Under the pieces are notes generated by a model, which had not been told where the DNA came from, made no database searches, and saw only the letters and a list, made by a program, of their open reading frames with translations. Both the position numbers and the translations under genes were made by a program. Positions 48,801-59,119 of a stretch of DNA of 64,000 nucleotides are shown one piece after another (within the stretch, counting starts at the first letter, position 1; each line of letters begins with the position of its first letter). This stretch comes from Cichorium intybus (lineage: Eukaryota; Streptophyta; Magnoliopsida; Asterales; Asteraceae), in NCBI GenBank assembly GCA_023525715.1, contig CM042012.1:42922941-42986940 (forward strand), written 5' to 3'.

Positions 48801-50181
48801 TCCTGATGGTAATGTGGAAAGATACAAGGCAAGGCTAGTTGCAAAAGGGTACAATCAAGTGTATGGTATTGATTACATGGAAAGCTTTTCTCCTGTAGCA
48901 AAGATAGTAATAGTAAGGGTATTATTGGCATTATCTGCTTCCAAAGAATGGTATCTTCATCAGCTAGATATAAACAATGCTTTTCTTCATGGGTATATTA
49001 ATGAAGAAGTTTATCTTATGCCACCACAAGGTTACTTGAAAGCGAAAGAGGGTGAAGTCTGCAAATTAAATAAATCCTTATATGGATTGAAACAAGCAAG
49101 TAGACAATGGAATGCAGAATTTTGCAAGAAAATCATACAATTTGGATTTACTTAGTCCAAACATGACCATTGTCTCTTTACAAAAGGTGAAAAGGAACAT
49201 TTTTTGGCATTAGTATTATATGTGGATGATGTACTTATAACAGGCCCAAGTTTACAAAAGATTGAAGAAGTAAAACGATTCTTACACAAAGAATTTACCA
49301 TAAAAGATTTGGGACAGGCAAGCTATTTCCTGGGTGTTGAATTGTTAAAGACAAAGGATGGTTTATATGTTAATCAAAGAAAATACATATTAGATATACT
49401 TGCTGATGCAGGCTTAAGTGGGGCTAAACCAGCTATTACTCCCATGGCTAAAAATGAACAACTATGTTCGGATAAAGGGGTGTTACTTGATGATCCTAGC
49501 AAGTATAGAAGATTAGTGGGCAGATTACTATATCTGAATTTTACTAGACCAGATATCAGCTATGCAGTACAACAGCTGAGTCAATTTCTCCATACTCCTA
49601 CTAATCTCCATTGGAAAGCTGCTACACATGTCCTAAAATACCTAAAGGGTAGTCCTTCAAAAGGATTATTTTTCCCAAAAGGATCCTCACCAATTACTAT
49701 TGATGCATATAGTGATTCCGATTGGGCCACATGTACTGACACAAGAAGATCACTCACTGGATATTGTATATTTCTTGGTTCATCTTTGGTTTCCTGGAAA
49801 ACTAAAAAGCAAAAGACTATTTCAAGATCATCTTGTGAGGCTGAATATAGAAGCTTAACATCCACAGTATGTGAACTTTTATGGATCAGCTATAATCTCA
49901 GAGATTTACAAATCAACTTGAAGATTCCTGTTTCACTATGGTGTGACAATAAAGCAGCTATTCACATTACAGAGAACCCTATATTTCATGAAAGAACAAA
50001 ACATTTGGATATAGATTGTCATCTGGTAAGGGATTAATTCAAGTTAGGATTTGTATTACCAAAGCATATTCCAACAAAGTTACAGTTAGCAGATGTTTTC
50101 ACAAAGGCTCTATGCAATCCTCAATTCCAGATTCTTATTTCCAAGTTGAATCTTAATGACATTCACCAAGATCCAACTTGA
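45818..50181 (+). pseudogene. Copia B gag-pol polyprotein with four in-frame stops
   Basis: One reading frame runs from here to the stop at 50179-50181. Domains: gag (UBN2-type), CCHC knuckle near 46542 (CNHCKIPGHTKESC), protease WILDTGATAHMC near 46897, GAG-pre-integrase MYALWHHRLGH near 47320, integrase (TILDDCSRATW, RPDNGTEF), RT (GTKWVYKVKLHPDG) and YVDDVLITG near 49218, then RNase H (SSCEAEYRSL, LWCDNKAAIHI). The frame is interrupted by TAG 47167-47169, TAA 48715-48717, TAG 49153-49155 and TAA 50035-50037; no frameshift was needed. The first 97 bases of gag lie left of Copia A (34754-34850). Not coding-competent. Confidence 0.9.
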
Positions 50182-50189
50182 GGGGAGGA

Positions 50190-50407
50190 TATCAACGGTT
50201 TATAGTTATTCTGTTAGAATAGTTATTCTGTTAGAATAGTAGTTAGAGTTAGTTAATAAGGTGGTTTGTTAACCCAACTAGAGTTAGCTTAGTTCAACTA
50301 GAGTTAGCTTAAATTACGTCCTTTATATTCTCTTTCAATGTAATTGTACAGATTGAATCAGTAATGAATACAATTTCATTCCTTAGATCTTCTTCTCAAC
50401 ATTGAAA
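50190..50407 (+). repeat. 3' LTR of Copia B
   Basis: 218 bp; 17 bp longer than the left LTR because GTTATTCTGTTAGAATA is tandemly duplicated (from about 50205). Confidence 0.85.
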
Positions 50408-50412
50408 GTACT

Positions 50413-50960
50413 AATCATAGTAAGTTGAGAATAATTCTTGCCAAGTGTCATAATTCAGTCGTTCCAAACCAAGGACAAGTAGCATGTGACTTGATATTGG
50501 TAATTATGAAAGCCTTGTGTGGTGGAAGAGGTTGATCACCAGCCATGCAAAGGGATAAAAAAGACTTGGAGAAGAAGAAATTTAAGCAAGGGGTAGATTT
50601 TGGCGGTGACAATACTGAGAAGGAGAAGTAGGAGAGAACTTTTAGGAAAGCTCTGATACCATGATAATTTCCGAATTTCTTAATTTTCTTCCATTCTAAA
50701 TATTACATATATAAATACAATAAACATGGGTCATGCGCTAGCTATACAAAATTCGCTATACATATACTAATAAGTATCACATCAATATCATGTTGGAGGT
50801 TCTTTAAACACCCTTCAAAATTATACACGGATATGGCAACAATTTTTAAGGAAATCACCCAACTCCTACAATAAATGTAGAGACTTATAACTTCTTAAAC
50901 AGTCAAAAGGGTAATATAAAATAAAATCCCACAACATGGGTGAGAAACATCATAGCTAAT
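50413..50960 (-). mobile_element. Copia C 5' end: gag start, primer-binding site and LTR
   Basis: Minus strand. The gag start (ATG at 50546-50544, MAGDQPLPPHKAFIITNIKS) leads up to the Copia B insertion point and continues at 34441. The primer-binding site complementary sequence GCTCTGATACCA is at 50650-50661, and the 5' LTR begins at 50662 (TGATAATTTCC on plus). The outer LTR end is not resolved, and 50960 is a guess. No second LTR was found on the left. Confidence 0.7.
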
Positions 50961-52800
50961 ACTTGTTGCTCTAAAACATGAGTGTATGTTCGAATCTCAT
51001 TGCTACAACCGAGGAAAAGTAGCCATCGCGGCTGCTGACGGTGTTGGAGGCGACGGGAAGGACAGCACCGGAGCTGCCGGCGGTGATCGGGGCTGGCTAA
51101 CAGCGGTGTGGGTGGCCGAAATTAGGGTGTGGCTGTTGATTGTTGAATTTGTAATCGAAAACAGAATAGATGGAAGGACAAGTAACATTGTGACAACATC
51201 GAGGGTTGTTGCTTCAGGTTTATTCAAGGTGACAGAACTGTCGTTGCCGGTGGTAGTAAATCCGTTGATGTAGGTGTGACGATTCTTCATTTCTGGACAG
51301 CCCCAAATACACCAACTTTCAGATGTTTGACAAAATTGGAAGGTATATTACGAGACTTTTTGAAATCTAATCACATGTTCAAGAAAGAAATTGGAAACAT
51401 GTAACTGTATAGAATTCTTTGTTACATGTTGGAGCATGATATGGAAATGATTTGCATTAAGGGAAATGCATATTAGTTTTTCTAATATTGGTAATTTGGT
51501 ATTAATAAACAGTGGATAATGATACATTGATTCAGTGTGTATATATTTGAAAGAAAATGGTGAAAATTTGCTTATTGGTAGTTGTTTGTGCAATGGAATG
51601 TGAAATTGTTCAATACATATGAGGTTTAGTAGAAATTCGTTTCAAATATCTCATGTCAATTTGGGGGTTATGAAATGATCAAAATTATGTAAATTGGTCA
51701 TTAAAGAACTTCAGAGCTTTTACTTTTTAGTTGAAGTCAAACTTGGGTTATAAAATGAAGTTACTTGGATTATAGTTGTGTAGAAATTGGGTTTACATCT
51801 ATGAAACACTACTAATAATAAGTTAGAAATACCAAACAATACATTTATTTGGGCTATTTAGCCTTGTGAAAACTATTGAACAATAAGGAGGCATACTTGA
51901 CTTTTATAAAAGTCAAAGTCTTATACAAGAAAATAGAATTTTAAGCTTATGGCTAAAGCTAGTTAACGTATGGTATATGAGACATTTTTATAATTATTAA
52001 GCAACTTCGTTTGTAAATTTTATCAAACAAATATATTATACATTATATCTAATAAAAGATAGAATGATCATTTTCATCATTTAACATATTCAGTCAGATG
52101 CATAATCAAACAACATAGGTTCAGTCAGAGGCTGACTCAGTCAGGCCTCTGACTCAGTTAGATCCAACTCGAGAACTATCAAACACAGCCTTAAATTCCA
52201 ACCAAACCCATGCTCTACAAACATATTTAACCATTAAGTCAAGGTTTTCTTCCAATTTACACTATTTTTGTAAACCTCCAATCATACGAACATCCCTTAC
52301 TCACCCACACACTACACACGATGAATCTTTGATTACAAGAAAGTCCTTAGCATTAATTACAATATGTTTTTCCATTGTGTTTTCTTGCTTTTGAACTGCA
52401 ATATGAGGTTTGTCGGTTTGCCGGATACAATATTACTTTTCGATCACCCATATTTGCGTGTGAGTTAATTTTATTTAGAACCTTACGGTTGGGGTTTTTA
52501 ATGTTATCCTCTCTACAAAATTTAGCCACAGAAGTGAATACACGATGATTCATTAGCGACTTTCATAAATCTTACAAATGCAAAATCATTTACCAAGTTC
52601 AAAGAGTTTTCTTACTCATAAAAGATTTAGAATACAATCAAACATATTTTTTCTTCCAATTATTCACTTCATTCCCCAGACTCCCATCACTTCTTAAACA
52701 CATAAAATCGAAACGACACCAAGAACAAGTAAGACTCTAAAAACATATACACAACATAAAAACATTATTATTAATTAAAAAAACGAGTTCAACCCCTCTC
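50961..52800. other. Intergenic region without recognised gene
   Basis: Overlapping ORFs on both strands at 50986-51290 follow from a local GC-rich stretch and match nothing I know. At 52085-52170 short words TCAGTCAGA / TGACTCAGTCAG repeat in both orientations, which may be the end of a small transposon. The rest is AT-rich. Confidence 0.4.
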
Positions 52801-53325
52801 TTAACTTCTCACCATTCGATTAAAAACAAACGCACTCATATCTTCATCATCTCCAATATGTAGTGACGAAACAGCCTGTGCCGCCATTAATCCTGGAGAT
52901 GCCACGTCATCACCACACCCATACCCATACCCATATCCATATCCATATCCATATCCATTCCACTCACATCTCGAACCTCCATGAGTATTCAAAATCCAAC
53001 CAAACTCTTCATTTCGATTCCTGTAAAATCCTTCATGTTGGCTGCTGCCACGTGTCATGGTATCATCCATGTCTTCTTCCCCAATCAAAACCTGCAACGC
53101 AACTGCTTCAGCTGTGGCGGCGCCCTCTTCATCAAGCCTCTGTTGTTCTTCTTTCTTCTTCTGTTTCTTTTTCTCCAGTTCTGAAATAATGGCTGCTGAC
53201 GTGGCAAGGGCTTTTTCTAGTCTCCGTTTTTTCTTTTCGGCTTGTTTGATGCGGTCTAACTCGTCTTTCACTTGCTTTTTCTTACCTTTTCTTACGCTAG
53301 AAAGGGATTTACTACTACTATCCAT
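52801..53325 (-). CDS. Conserved plant protein of unknown function, 174 aa
   Basis: Intact single-exon ORF. The N-terminal half is a strongly charged, probably coiled-coil helix (about residues 12-70, rich in K and E: DELDRIKQAEKKKRRLEKAL, then SELEKKKQKKKEEQQ). Next comes an Ala-rich segment EEGAATAEAVALQVLIGEED. The C-terminal half has a Gly-Tyr run (seven GY pairs, about residues 124-138) encoded by a CATATC/CATACC hexamer repeat. No signal peptide or membrane segment. The K/E helix followed by EEGAA.AEAVAL recurs, as I remember it, in uncharacterized plant proteins; this is recollection, not a search. Function unknown. Confidence 0.8.
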   Translation of the reverse strand: MDSSSKSLSSVRKGKKKQVKDELDRIKQAEKKKRRLEKALATSAAIISELEKKKQKKKEEQQRLDEEGAATAEAVALQVLIGEEDMDDTMTRGSSQHEGFYRNRNEEFGWILNTHGGSRCEWNGYGYGYGYGYGYGCGDDVASPGLMAAQAVSSLHIGDDEDMSAFVFNRMVRS

Positions 53326-54545
53326 GTTTTTTGTCCTATGTAAAATGTAAAAACTGAAACTTTTTTGTCTACAGTGTTTTGTTTACTTGCTGTCTAAGTA
53401 TCTGTTGTTACTGAATGTTCAAAGACTAGTAATGGAAATGTGAAGGTTTTTAGATCCTACACCCACTCGGAAGTGAAGGAATACCTTATTTTACGAATAA
53501 GACAATCCCAATAAGAAATAGATGGATCTAGCATAAGAGAGTATTGATAGGCGTTTAATAAGCTGTCTCTTGGTACTAACATTCTTTCTAATTTCCCACA
53601 GTTTGTGCATTTGCTCATTTCTTGTAGTGATAACCAGATAAATTATGTTGTACATGCAAAACAGTGAAGAGATTGGTCCAGTTCAAACGAACCACATGGC
53701 TTTCTCTCCTGTAGAGAAGAAATTAAACAACACTAGGTAAGAAGAAGAAGAAGAAGAAGAAGAAGAGTTAATTTGATTGAGTAGGAAAAAAAAAAAACAT
53801 AAATTACTATACATAACAAGATATCCTCGATCAAAACCCCTAGTTGCATAGCTGTTTCAGAATATAATTCTCGAAACTCTTGTGATCAAGCACCATGTAT
53901 TGAATAGGATTAAAATTCGAGAGGGAAGAGCATACACGCAAGGCGGAGATGGATAGACATTAGAAACCCTAGTGCTTAATAAGGCGTTTCAATTCGTTTT
54001 TCAATATTCTGAGTCTCGGACTCGGTACACGCCAACTGTTAGCAGGTTAAGGGTTTATGATCGACAAATAAAATACAGTAATCGATCAACTTAGGTGGAA
54101 AATTAGGGTTTATGAAAGACCAGAATTTCAATAAATTGTTACGAAATATACACAAACAGTAACCAACTGAATCAACTCAAACTTAAGATCCGTGAACTCG
54201 AAGCAAAGGCTCAATCAATCAACGACCTACCAGGATAAAAATATATATAAACTCTAAAAAGAAGAAGCAACTAAGAACTAAACCGATTGCGATGAACTCA
54301 AAACCAATTGCAAAAATGAAGATTTAACAGGAAATCTAAGCAACCAGTCAAAGTCGGCAAAGTAAAAACACAAACACGAATCGAATTCAAATGGTAATTA
54401 AAAATAAGAGAATCAATAGAGAAAGCAAACCTCGTGTGAAGAGATGTAACTAGGGCTTCCAATTGCAAGAAGTTGGATCTGAAGATGAAACCTAAGACGA
54501 ATGGGGAAAGATATAGAGAGAAGGATAATATAACTGATCACATGA
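53326..54545 (-). promoter_or_regulatory. 5' UTR and probable leader intron of the 174-aa protein gene
   Basis: On the minus strand, CACGAG|GTTTGC at about 54431 is a good donor, and pyrimidine-rich DNA lies before the start codon. A leader intron of about 1 kb is therefore plausible. It contains a (GAA)n microsatellite at 53741-53766. Inference only; no ORF of interest. Confidence 0.4.
53741..53766. repeat. (GAA)n microsatellite
   Basis: Eight to nine GAA units. Confidence 0.95.
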
Positions 54546-54603
54546 TAAGAGAGTGCCGAACAGAAAGAAGCAATGGCAAAATTGTCATTTTAGGAAATTT
54601 TGG

Positions 54604-54703
54604 ACACGTGGCGGACGATTAGCACGATATCTAGAATGTCACGATTTTGGTTGTTGGGCAGGCGGATGCTATCTGATCCGACAGCTTGTGAAGTGACACG
54701 TGT
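54604..54703 (-). promoter_or_regulatory. Two G-box/ABRE-like elements
   Basis: ACACGTGGC at 54604-54612 and ACACGTGT (core CACGTG at 54697-54702) lie upstream of the 174-aa gene. CACGTG cores are bound by bZIP and bHLH factors and, with ACGTGGC context, by abscisic-acid-response factors. They suggest stress or light regulation but are not proof. Confidence 0.45.
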
Positions 54704-54799
54704 AGGTGACCGCTTTGGTTAAGTGGATATAGGAGAGGGGCCGAGAAGTGATATCTGGACCGTTGATTTCAACGGCCAGGATATAAGGTAGATGAAGAT

Positions 54800-55424
54800 T
54801 GCGCAAGTAAATACATTTTTGGCTCTGGTCATTTCCAAAATGTTGTGCAAGTCACCAAATCAGTGGTTAATGGGGATTTTAGAGAATCCGTGAATATCTT
54901 TAAGACCAATTAAGTGTCGGTTCCTTAGAGAATTTTCTAACTATTTCGAATTATATTTTTAAAATAGATATCAAGTTTGTAACGTCTAAAGTTTGGGTAA
55001 CAATGAAATCAATATATTCTATAAAGTTTATGTTTATGAAAACATAAATTGTATATTTTTCTTTATTTTTATAAAGTTGTGCGGTATACAACCCACGCCA
55101 CCATCCACGATCTTCAGTCATCTTAGCACCATCTTTACATTGTGCCCCTATTGGGTGGGGAGGGGGGGGGGGGGTCTTCACCTCCACCACGTCGTGAAAT
55201 AAGAGAGGAGTTTTGCGTGATTGTGCGTGATGGGGGTCATACAGGCTCATGCAACTTCACACCATGCCTAGGGCCGATGTTCAACCGTGGCCGTGCCAAC
55301 CAAGGCACAACCACGCCACCTATGTGGTGAGTATTAGTCTAAACCAATATTAGTACTTGTCCCATCAGGTTTTGGGTTGTGACGTTTTTTATGAAATATG
55401 AAACTTGATATTGATTGATAAAAA
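54800..55424. other. Spacer with a G-run
   Basis: No gene. A G-rich tract with a run of 13 G (55162-55174) is followed by about 150 bp of GC-rich DNA that stands out from the AT-rich surroundings and may be part of a small mobile element. No inverted ends could be fixed. Confidence 0.35.
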
Positions 55425-56126
55425 TGTTGGAATTAGTGTCAAAGGTCATCAACTAGTGGTAATATTTTCTAACAATAACATGGTCCTTTGGTTTACCCTT
55501 ATGACCCAGAAAAACAAATAATGACAGAAAGAAAAAGCAGATACTAATTTATTAATTTATCAATGACATGATAAATTAATTAGAAATTAATTAACATGCT
55601 AATTTGGAGAAATTAAATTGCAAGAGATTGGATTGTAATTAATTAACGAGTTAATTAATAGAAACAAGTCCAGGGGTGCGGCCGCCAAAATGATCATTAA
55701 GTTTGAAACCATAGGAGCCTTGCACTATAAATAAAGGCCTTGGGGTCAAACCCTATATCATCCCTTGCATCCCTTGTGAGCGGCCAACATCCATTCTCCC
55801 CTCCCTTTTGGCGAAATCTCATTCCTCTCTAGGGTTTGAGATTTTTGCCTCCTTCGCAAGTTGAAGTTTTGTCTGTCTGGTATTCTAGAGATCCTGGGTG
55901 TGAATTATTAAAGGGATTCTACTTTGGGTATTGTTCATCCAATGCAAGGTGCTGTTAACCAAAAATCAAAGAAGGAGATCATCTGAGGTACATTCTGTTT
56001 AAGTTTTAAGTTGCTATAACTGACATGAACTGCATGATCCTGGACAATGTTCATGAATAATCTGTAATTTGGATCTTGTTAGTCTTCCGTTACATATGTT
56101 TATGTTTATATGATCGAATCCCAACA
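55425..56126 (+). mobile_element. Solo LTR of a Copia-type element
   Basis: 702 bp with perfect 6-bp inverted ends TGTTGG...CCAACA. The start TGTTGGAATTAGTGTC resembles the Copia A LTR start, and the inside has a promoter-like CTATAAATAAAGG near 55726. No primer-binding site follows and no second copy was found, hence solo. Flanks are A-rich, so the target duplication (AAAA) is weak. Orientation from the promoter-like order. Confidence 0.65.
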
Positions 56127-57265
56127 AAAATCTCGTTGAGCAAAATGTGGAGCCTAATCAGAACTGGAGAAAGTTCAGGTTAACCAAAGAGAATCAGTTG
56201 TCCGAAGCAACCAGAAACAGAGACAAAGAATTGTCAATGCTGTTGAGGTTTGCGCCTCGGACGAATCCATTGTTCTCGGTCAAGGAAGTTCTTCGCTCTA
56301 ACCAGACTAACCGAAGCAGATCAACAGTGGAAGAAGTTATCACAAGTCGAGTGTATCATGCCAGAATGATAAAAGTGCTTCTTCATTAGATCAACAGAAG
56401 GGTTGAAACCGAAGAGTATCGGATCAGCAGGACTGAGAAAGGTTACACCTCGTCCGGATCAAAAGATACGTCTTCACTTAGGCATACTAAGGAGACGTCC
56501 AAGATAGACAGCAGGGGTTGGTGGTAACCAAGGCTGATTACCAGACCAAATGTTTGTGATGATGGAGAGAACTCCATTCTGACGGAAGAATGTGACCAAA
56601 GAAGCCAATCATCAGTATCTTGTGTAGATTGCAGATTCACCATGACAGGTAGTTAGGGCTACAGTCACGGGAGAGAATGCATCAGCAACATAAGAAGATG
56701 ATACAACAATATCTTTAGTCCGAAGCTCAATTTGGACAGGAGGAGTTTTCTTAGTTGGAAAGAGTTGGCCCTTGATCGAAGTGTAGTTTGACAGAAATGC
56801 GAGTGCATATTCAGACAGTTATACAGTCTCGTGCGAAGGACGTCAGTCAACCAAAGACCAAATTTTGTATTCTTCTAACACAGGAAGGAGTTCTCGGTTG
56901 GACCCAGTATTGGTGTTGTCACATCGGTTGTCAGATTTATCTTGGTAATATGCAAGCGGGCACTGTTCAGCATGGAAAGCAAGGAATAGTCACTTCACAT
57001 GCTGTAAAATTGACTAGGTGCTTCAGGTCTATGTTAAACGTTTCCCGCCCAAGAGCTTGTTTGTTCGGCTTTCCATACATTGCTATTAATACATATCATC
57101 CACCACACAATGTTGATATGTTAGAAACTACCAATGTTCATATTGTAACATTATGTGGCTTGTAGTTCTTAGTTTTCTCTCTTGTAAAATCATTGAAGTT
57201 TATCAATGAAGTATCTCTCGGTTCTCACAATTAATGTGATCTGATTTACTATTGGGTGAACCACT
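56127..57265. other. Unassigned region with a 125-codon ORF
   Basis: The longest ORF (56788-57165, plus) has no domain I recognise, and its neighbourhood has several frames with stops. The stretch near 57170-57230 (TTGTAAAATCATTGAAG) looks like an old 3' UTR. Possibly an eroded transposon; no call. Confidence 0.35.
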
Positions 57266-57270
57266 TTAAA

Positions 57271-58389
57271 TGTAACGTCCCAATTCCAGTCATAAAAATT
57301 TTCGTTAAAAACGGCTCAAATACATAAACGAGTTACCAAATAAAATCATCCAAATTAAAACTTGTTATTCAAACATTAGAAATCGTATTTATCAAAAATA
57401 TTTCCAAACATTATCCATCGGAAGACTTAATCATTGAAACCTCAGATGCAATACAGTTGCGCCGTGCTCCAAGCTCAAGCCAGCAATTACCTGAAAAACA
57501 GTTAGGGTAAAAGGGTAAGCACAAAGCTTAGTGAGTTCCCCAAAAATACCACACGATCCATCATATAAACACCATCATCGACTTTCGTCGGCAAACATCG
57601 TCATCGACTTTCCAATCATAGACAAACAAGCTCATGGTGAAGATCTAATCCCATAATGGTGAGTACAAAGCTCAAACCACATCCAAAATGATAATAAGAC
57701 GAGGTTAGGCTTTATGAACAGAACTTCAGGAGCTAAAAGGAAGGAGAACTCATTCGCTAGCTCCCTAATCCAACCCCTTTCCAATATATAGAACCATCAT
57801 TGTCTCAATAATTTCTTACAAGCATCATAACTCCAATTTTACACAAAACACTCAAGGAGACAGAGGTTGAACACATACAATGGTCTAGAGCACTAAGCAA
57901 TCAGATCTCCTTGCTCACACAAGCTTCCTTAGCACATTTGCTTCTTTCTTCTGTTCCAAAACCTTCCAAACTTCAAGGAATGAGGCAAGAACATCAATAG
58001 AGGCTAGAGAGAATTTCTTAGGGTTTCCTTCAGGTCAAAACTGAAGAATGGCAGCCCCCAAGTGGGTTTTTATCTCATAAACAGCCTAGGTCCACGAAAT
58101 CAAGGCTTTTTCCCGCTCATAGGCCATTAGCGACGCTAACATGAAAGTTAGCGTCGCTAAATGCAGGTACATGCAAGGTTACCATCGCGTTCAGACTGTA
58201 CTCGCGACTGATCTGGATCCTTTCATATTATCGGCGCTAACCATAGGGTTAGCGGCGCTAATCCCACTTTTTTCCAAATTTCCATTAAGTTGAATAGTTA
58301 AATGCTATTACTTCCAATACTTGATTCCGGACTTTACACTTTGACTCTTTAAAACTCGGAACTTGACTTTTCGGGATTAGGGTCTTACA
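57271..58389 (-). mobile_element. Solo LTR of a Ty3/Gypsy-type element
   Basis: 1,119 bp, TGTAACGTCC...GGTCTTACA on plus, flanked by the 5-bp duplication TTAAA (57266-57270, 58390-58394). It shares words with the LTR at 21097 (GTGAGTTCC..AAAATACCA.ACGATCCATC), which supports the same family and minus orientation. No PBS or coding part. Contains hairpin-forming repeats at 58127-58160. Confidence 0.82.
58127..58160. repeat. Perfect 14-bp inverted repeat in solo LTR
   Basis: TTAGCGACGCTAAC, a 6-base loop ATGAAA, then GTTAGCGTCGCTAA. A looser second hairpin with GCTAACC / GGTTAGC arms follows near 58235-58257. Confidence 0.85.
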
Positions 58390-58495
58390 TTAAATATTTG
58401 TGTTTTAAATTCATTCTTCGTATTTATTTCTAGTCTAGATAGTTGTGAGTGTTGATCGTTTGTTTGAAGTACTTAGTCAAGGTGGATCGGTACTC

Positions 58496-58580
58496 CAATG
58501 GTGGCAAAGTGCTTCACGTTCTTCGTCAATGGTAGCAAAGTGTTTCACGTTCTTCGACAATGGTGGTAAAATGCATCATG
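58496..58580. repeat. 31-bp tandem repeat, about three copies
   Basis: Units start CAATGGTGGCAAAGTGCTTC and continue ACGTTCTTCG; the third copy is degenerate. Confidence 0.75.
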
Positions 58581-58599
58581 CATGCCTGACCATACATAT

Positions 58600-59010
58600 C
58601 ACCAAATTCAATAGGCATTTAAATAGTTAATCCTATCCTAAATAAGCAATCAAACAAGAACATGTAGTAAGGTCGAATTAAAAATTCTAAGCCTACGAGA
58701 TTCTAACAATGTGTAGCTTAAGGCATTCTTGTTGTAAATTTCCAACATTGATTCGAACTGATCACTGCTACAAGGAACAAGTCCTGACATCTCAACTAAG
58801 TTCATCCAGCTTATTGTGTTAGGTCGGTCCATATCACTTTCTATTAACATATCTTTCACTGTAATTGCATTATCTACTCAACAAAGGGCATATGCATCAT
58901 AAGTACATTACCATGCATGACACCAAATTAGATAGGTAGTGGAATAATTAATTCTACCCTATGGCAACAATCAAATAAGAACATGCAATAAGGCCAAATC
59001 AATAATTCTA
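58600..59010. repeat. Diverged direct repeat related to retroelement interior
   Basis: Blocks at 58600-58685 and 58918-59010 resemble each other (ACCAAATT.ATAGG, then CAATCAAA.AAGAACATG). Both resemble 26521-26590 inside the Gypsy-type element, so this is probably leftover retroelement sequence. Confidence 0.5.
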
Positions 59011-59119
59011 AACATATGTGGTCCTGATCATGCACGAATTTTGGACACCCGGCAAAAGGCGATATGTAAATGGAATCTGGAAGGGATAAAATATAAACGG
59101 GGTTTAGACTTCTAACCCA

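Larger units (their letters stand above)
34447..50407 (+). mobile_element. Copia B, full-length LTR retrotransposon split by Copia A
   Basis: Short LTRs at 34447-34647 and 50190-50407 are flanked by the 5-bp duplication GTACT (34442-34446, 50408-50412). The primer-binding site TGGTATCAGAGC is at 34648-34659 and the purine tract GGGGAGGA is directly before the right LTR. The gag start codon is at 34754. After 97 bases the gag reading frame is interrupted by Copia A and resumes in frame at 45818. Without the insert the element is about 5 kb. It sits in Copia C gag. Confidence 0.88.

Noticed and set aside
51003..51290. 95-codon ORFs on both strands
   Set aside because: Mutual shadows in a short GC-rich stretch; no recognised domain and no splice context.
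56788..57165. 125-codon plus ORF as a gene
   Set aside because: No domain, no similar splice context, and it lies between two solo LTRs; left as unassigned.
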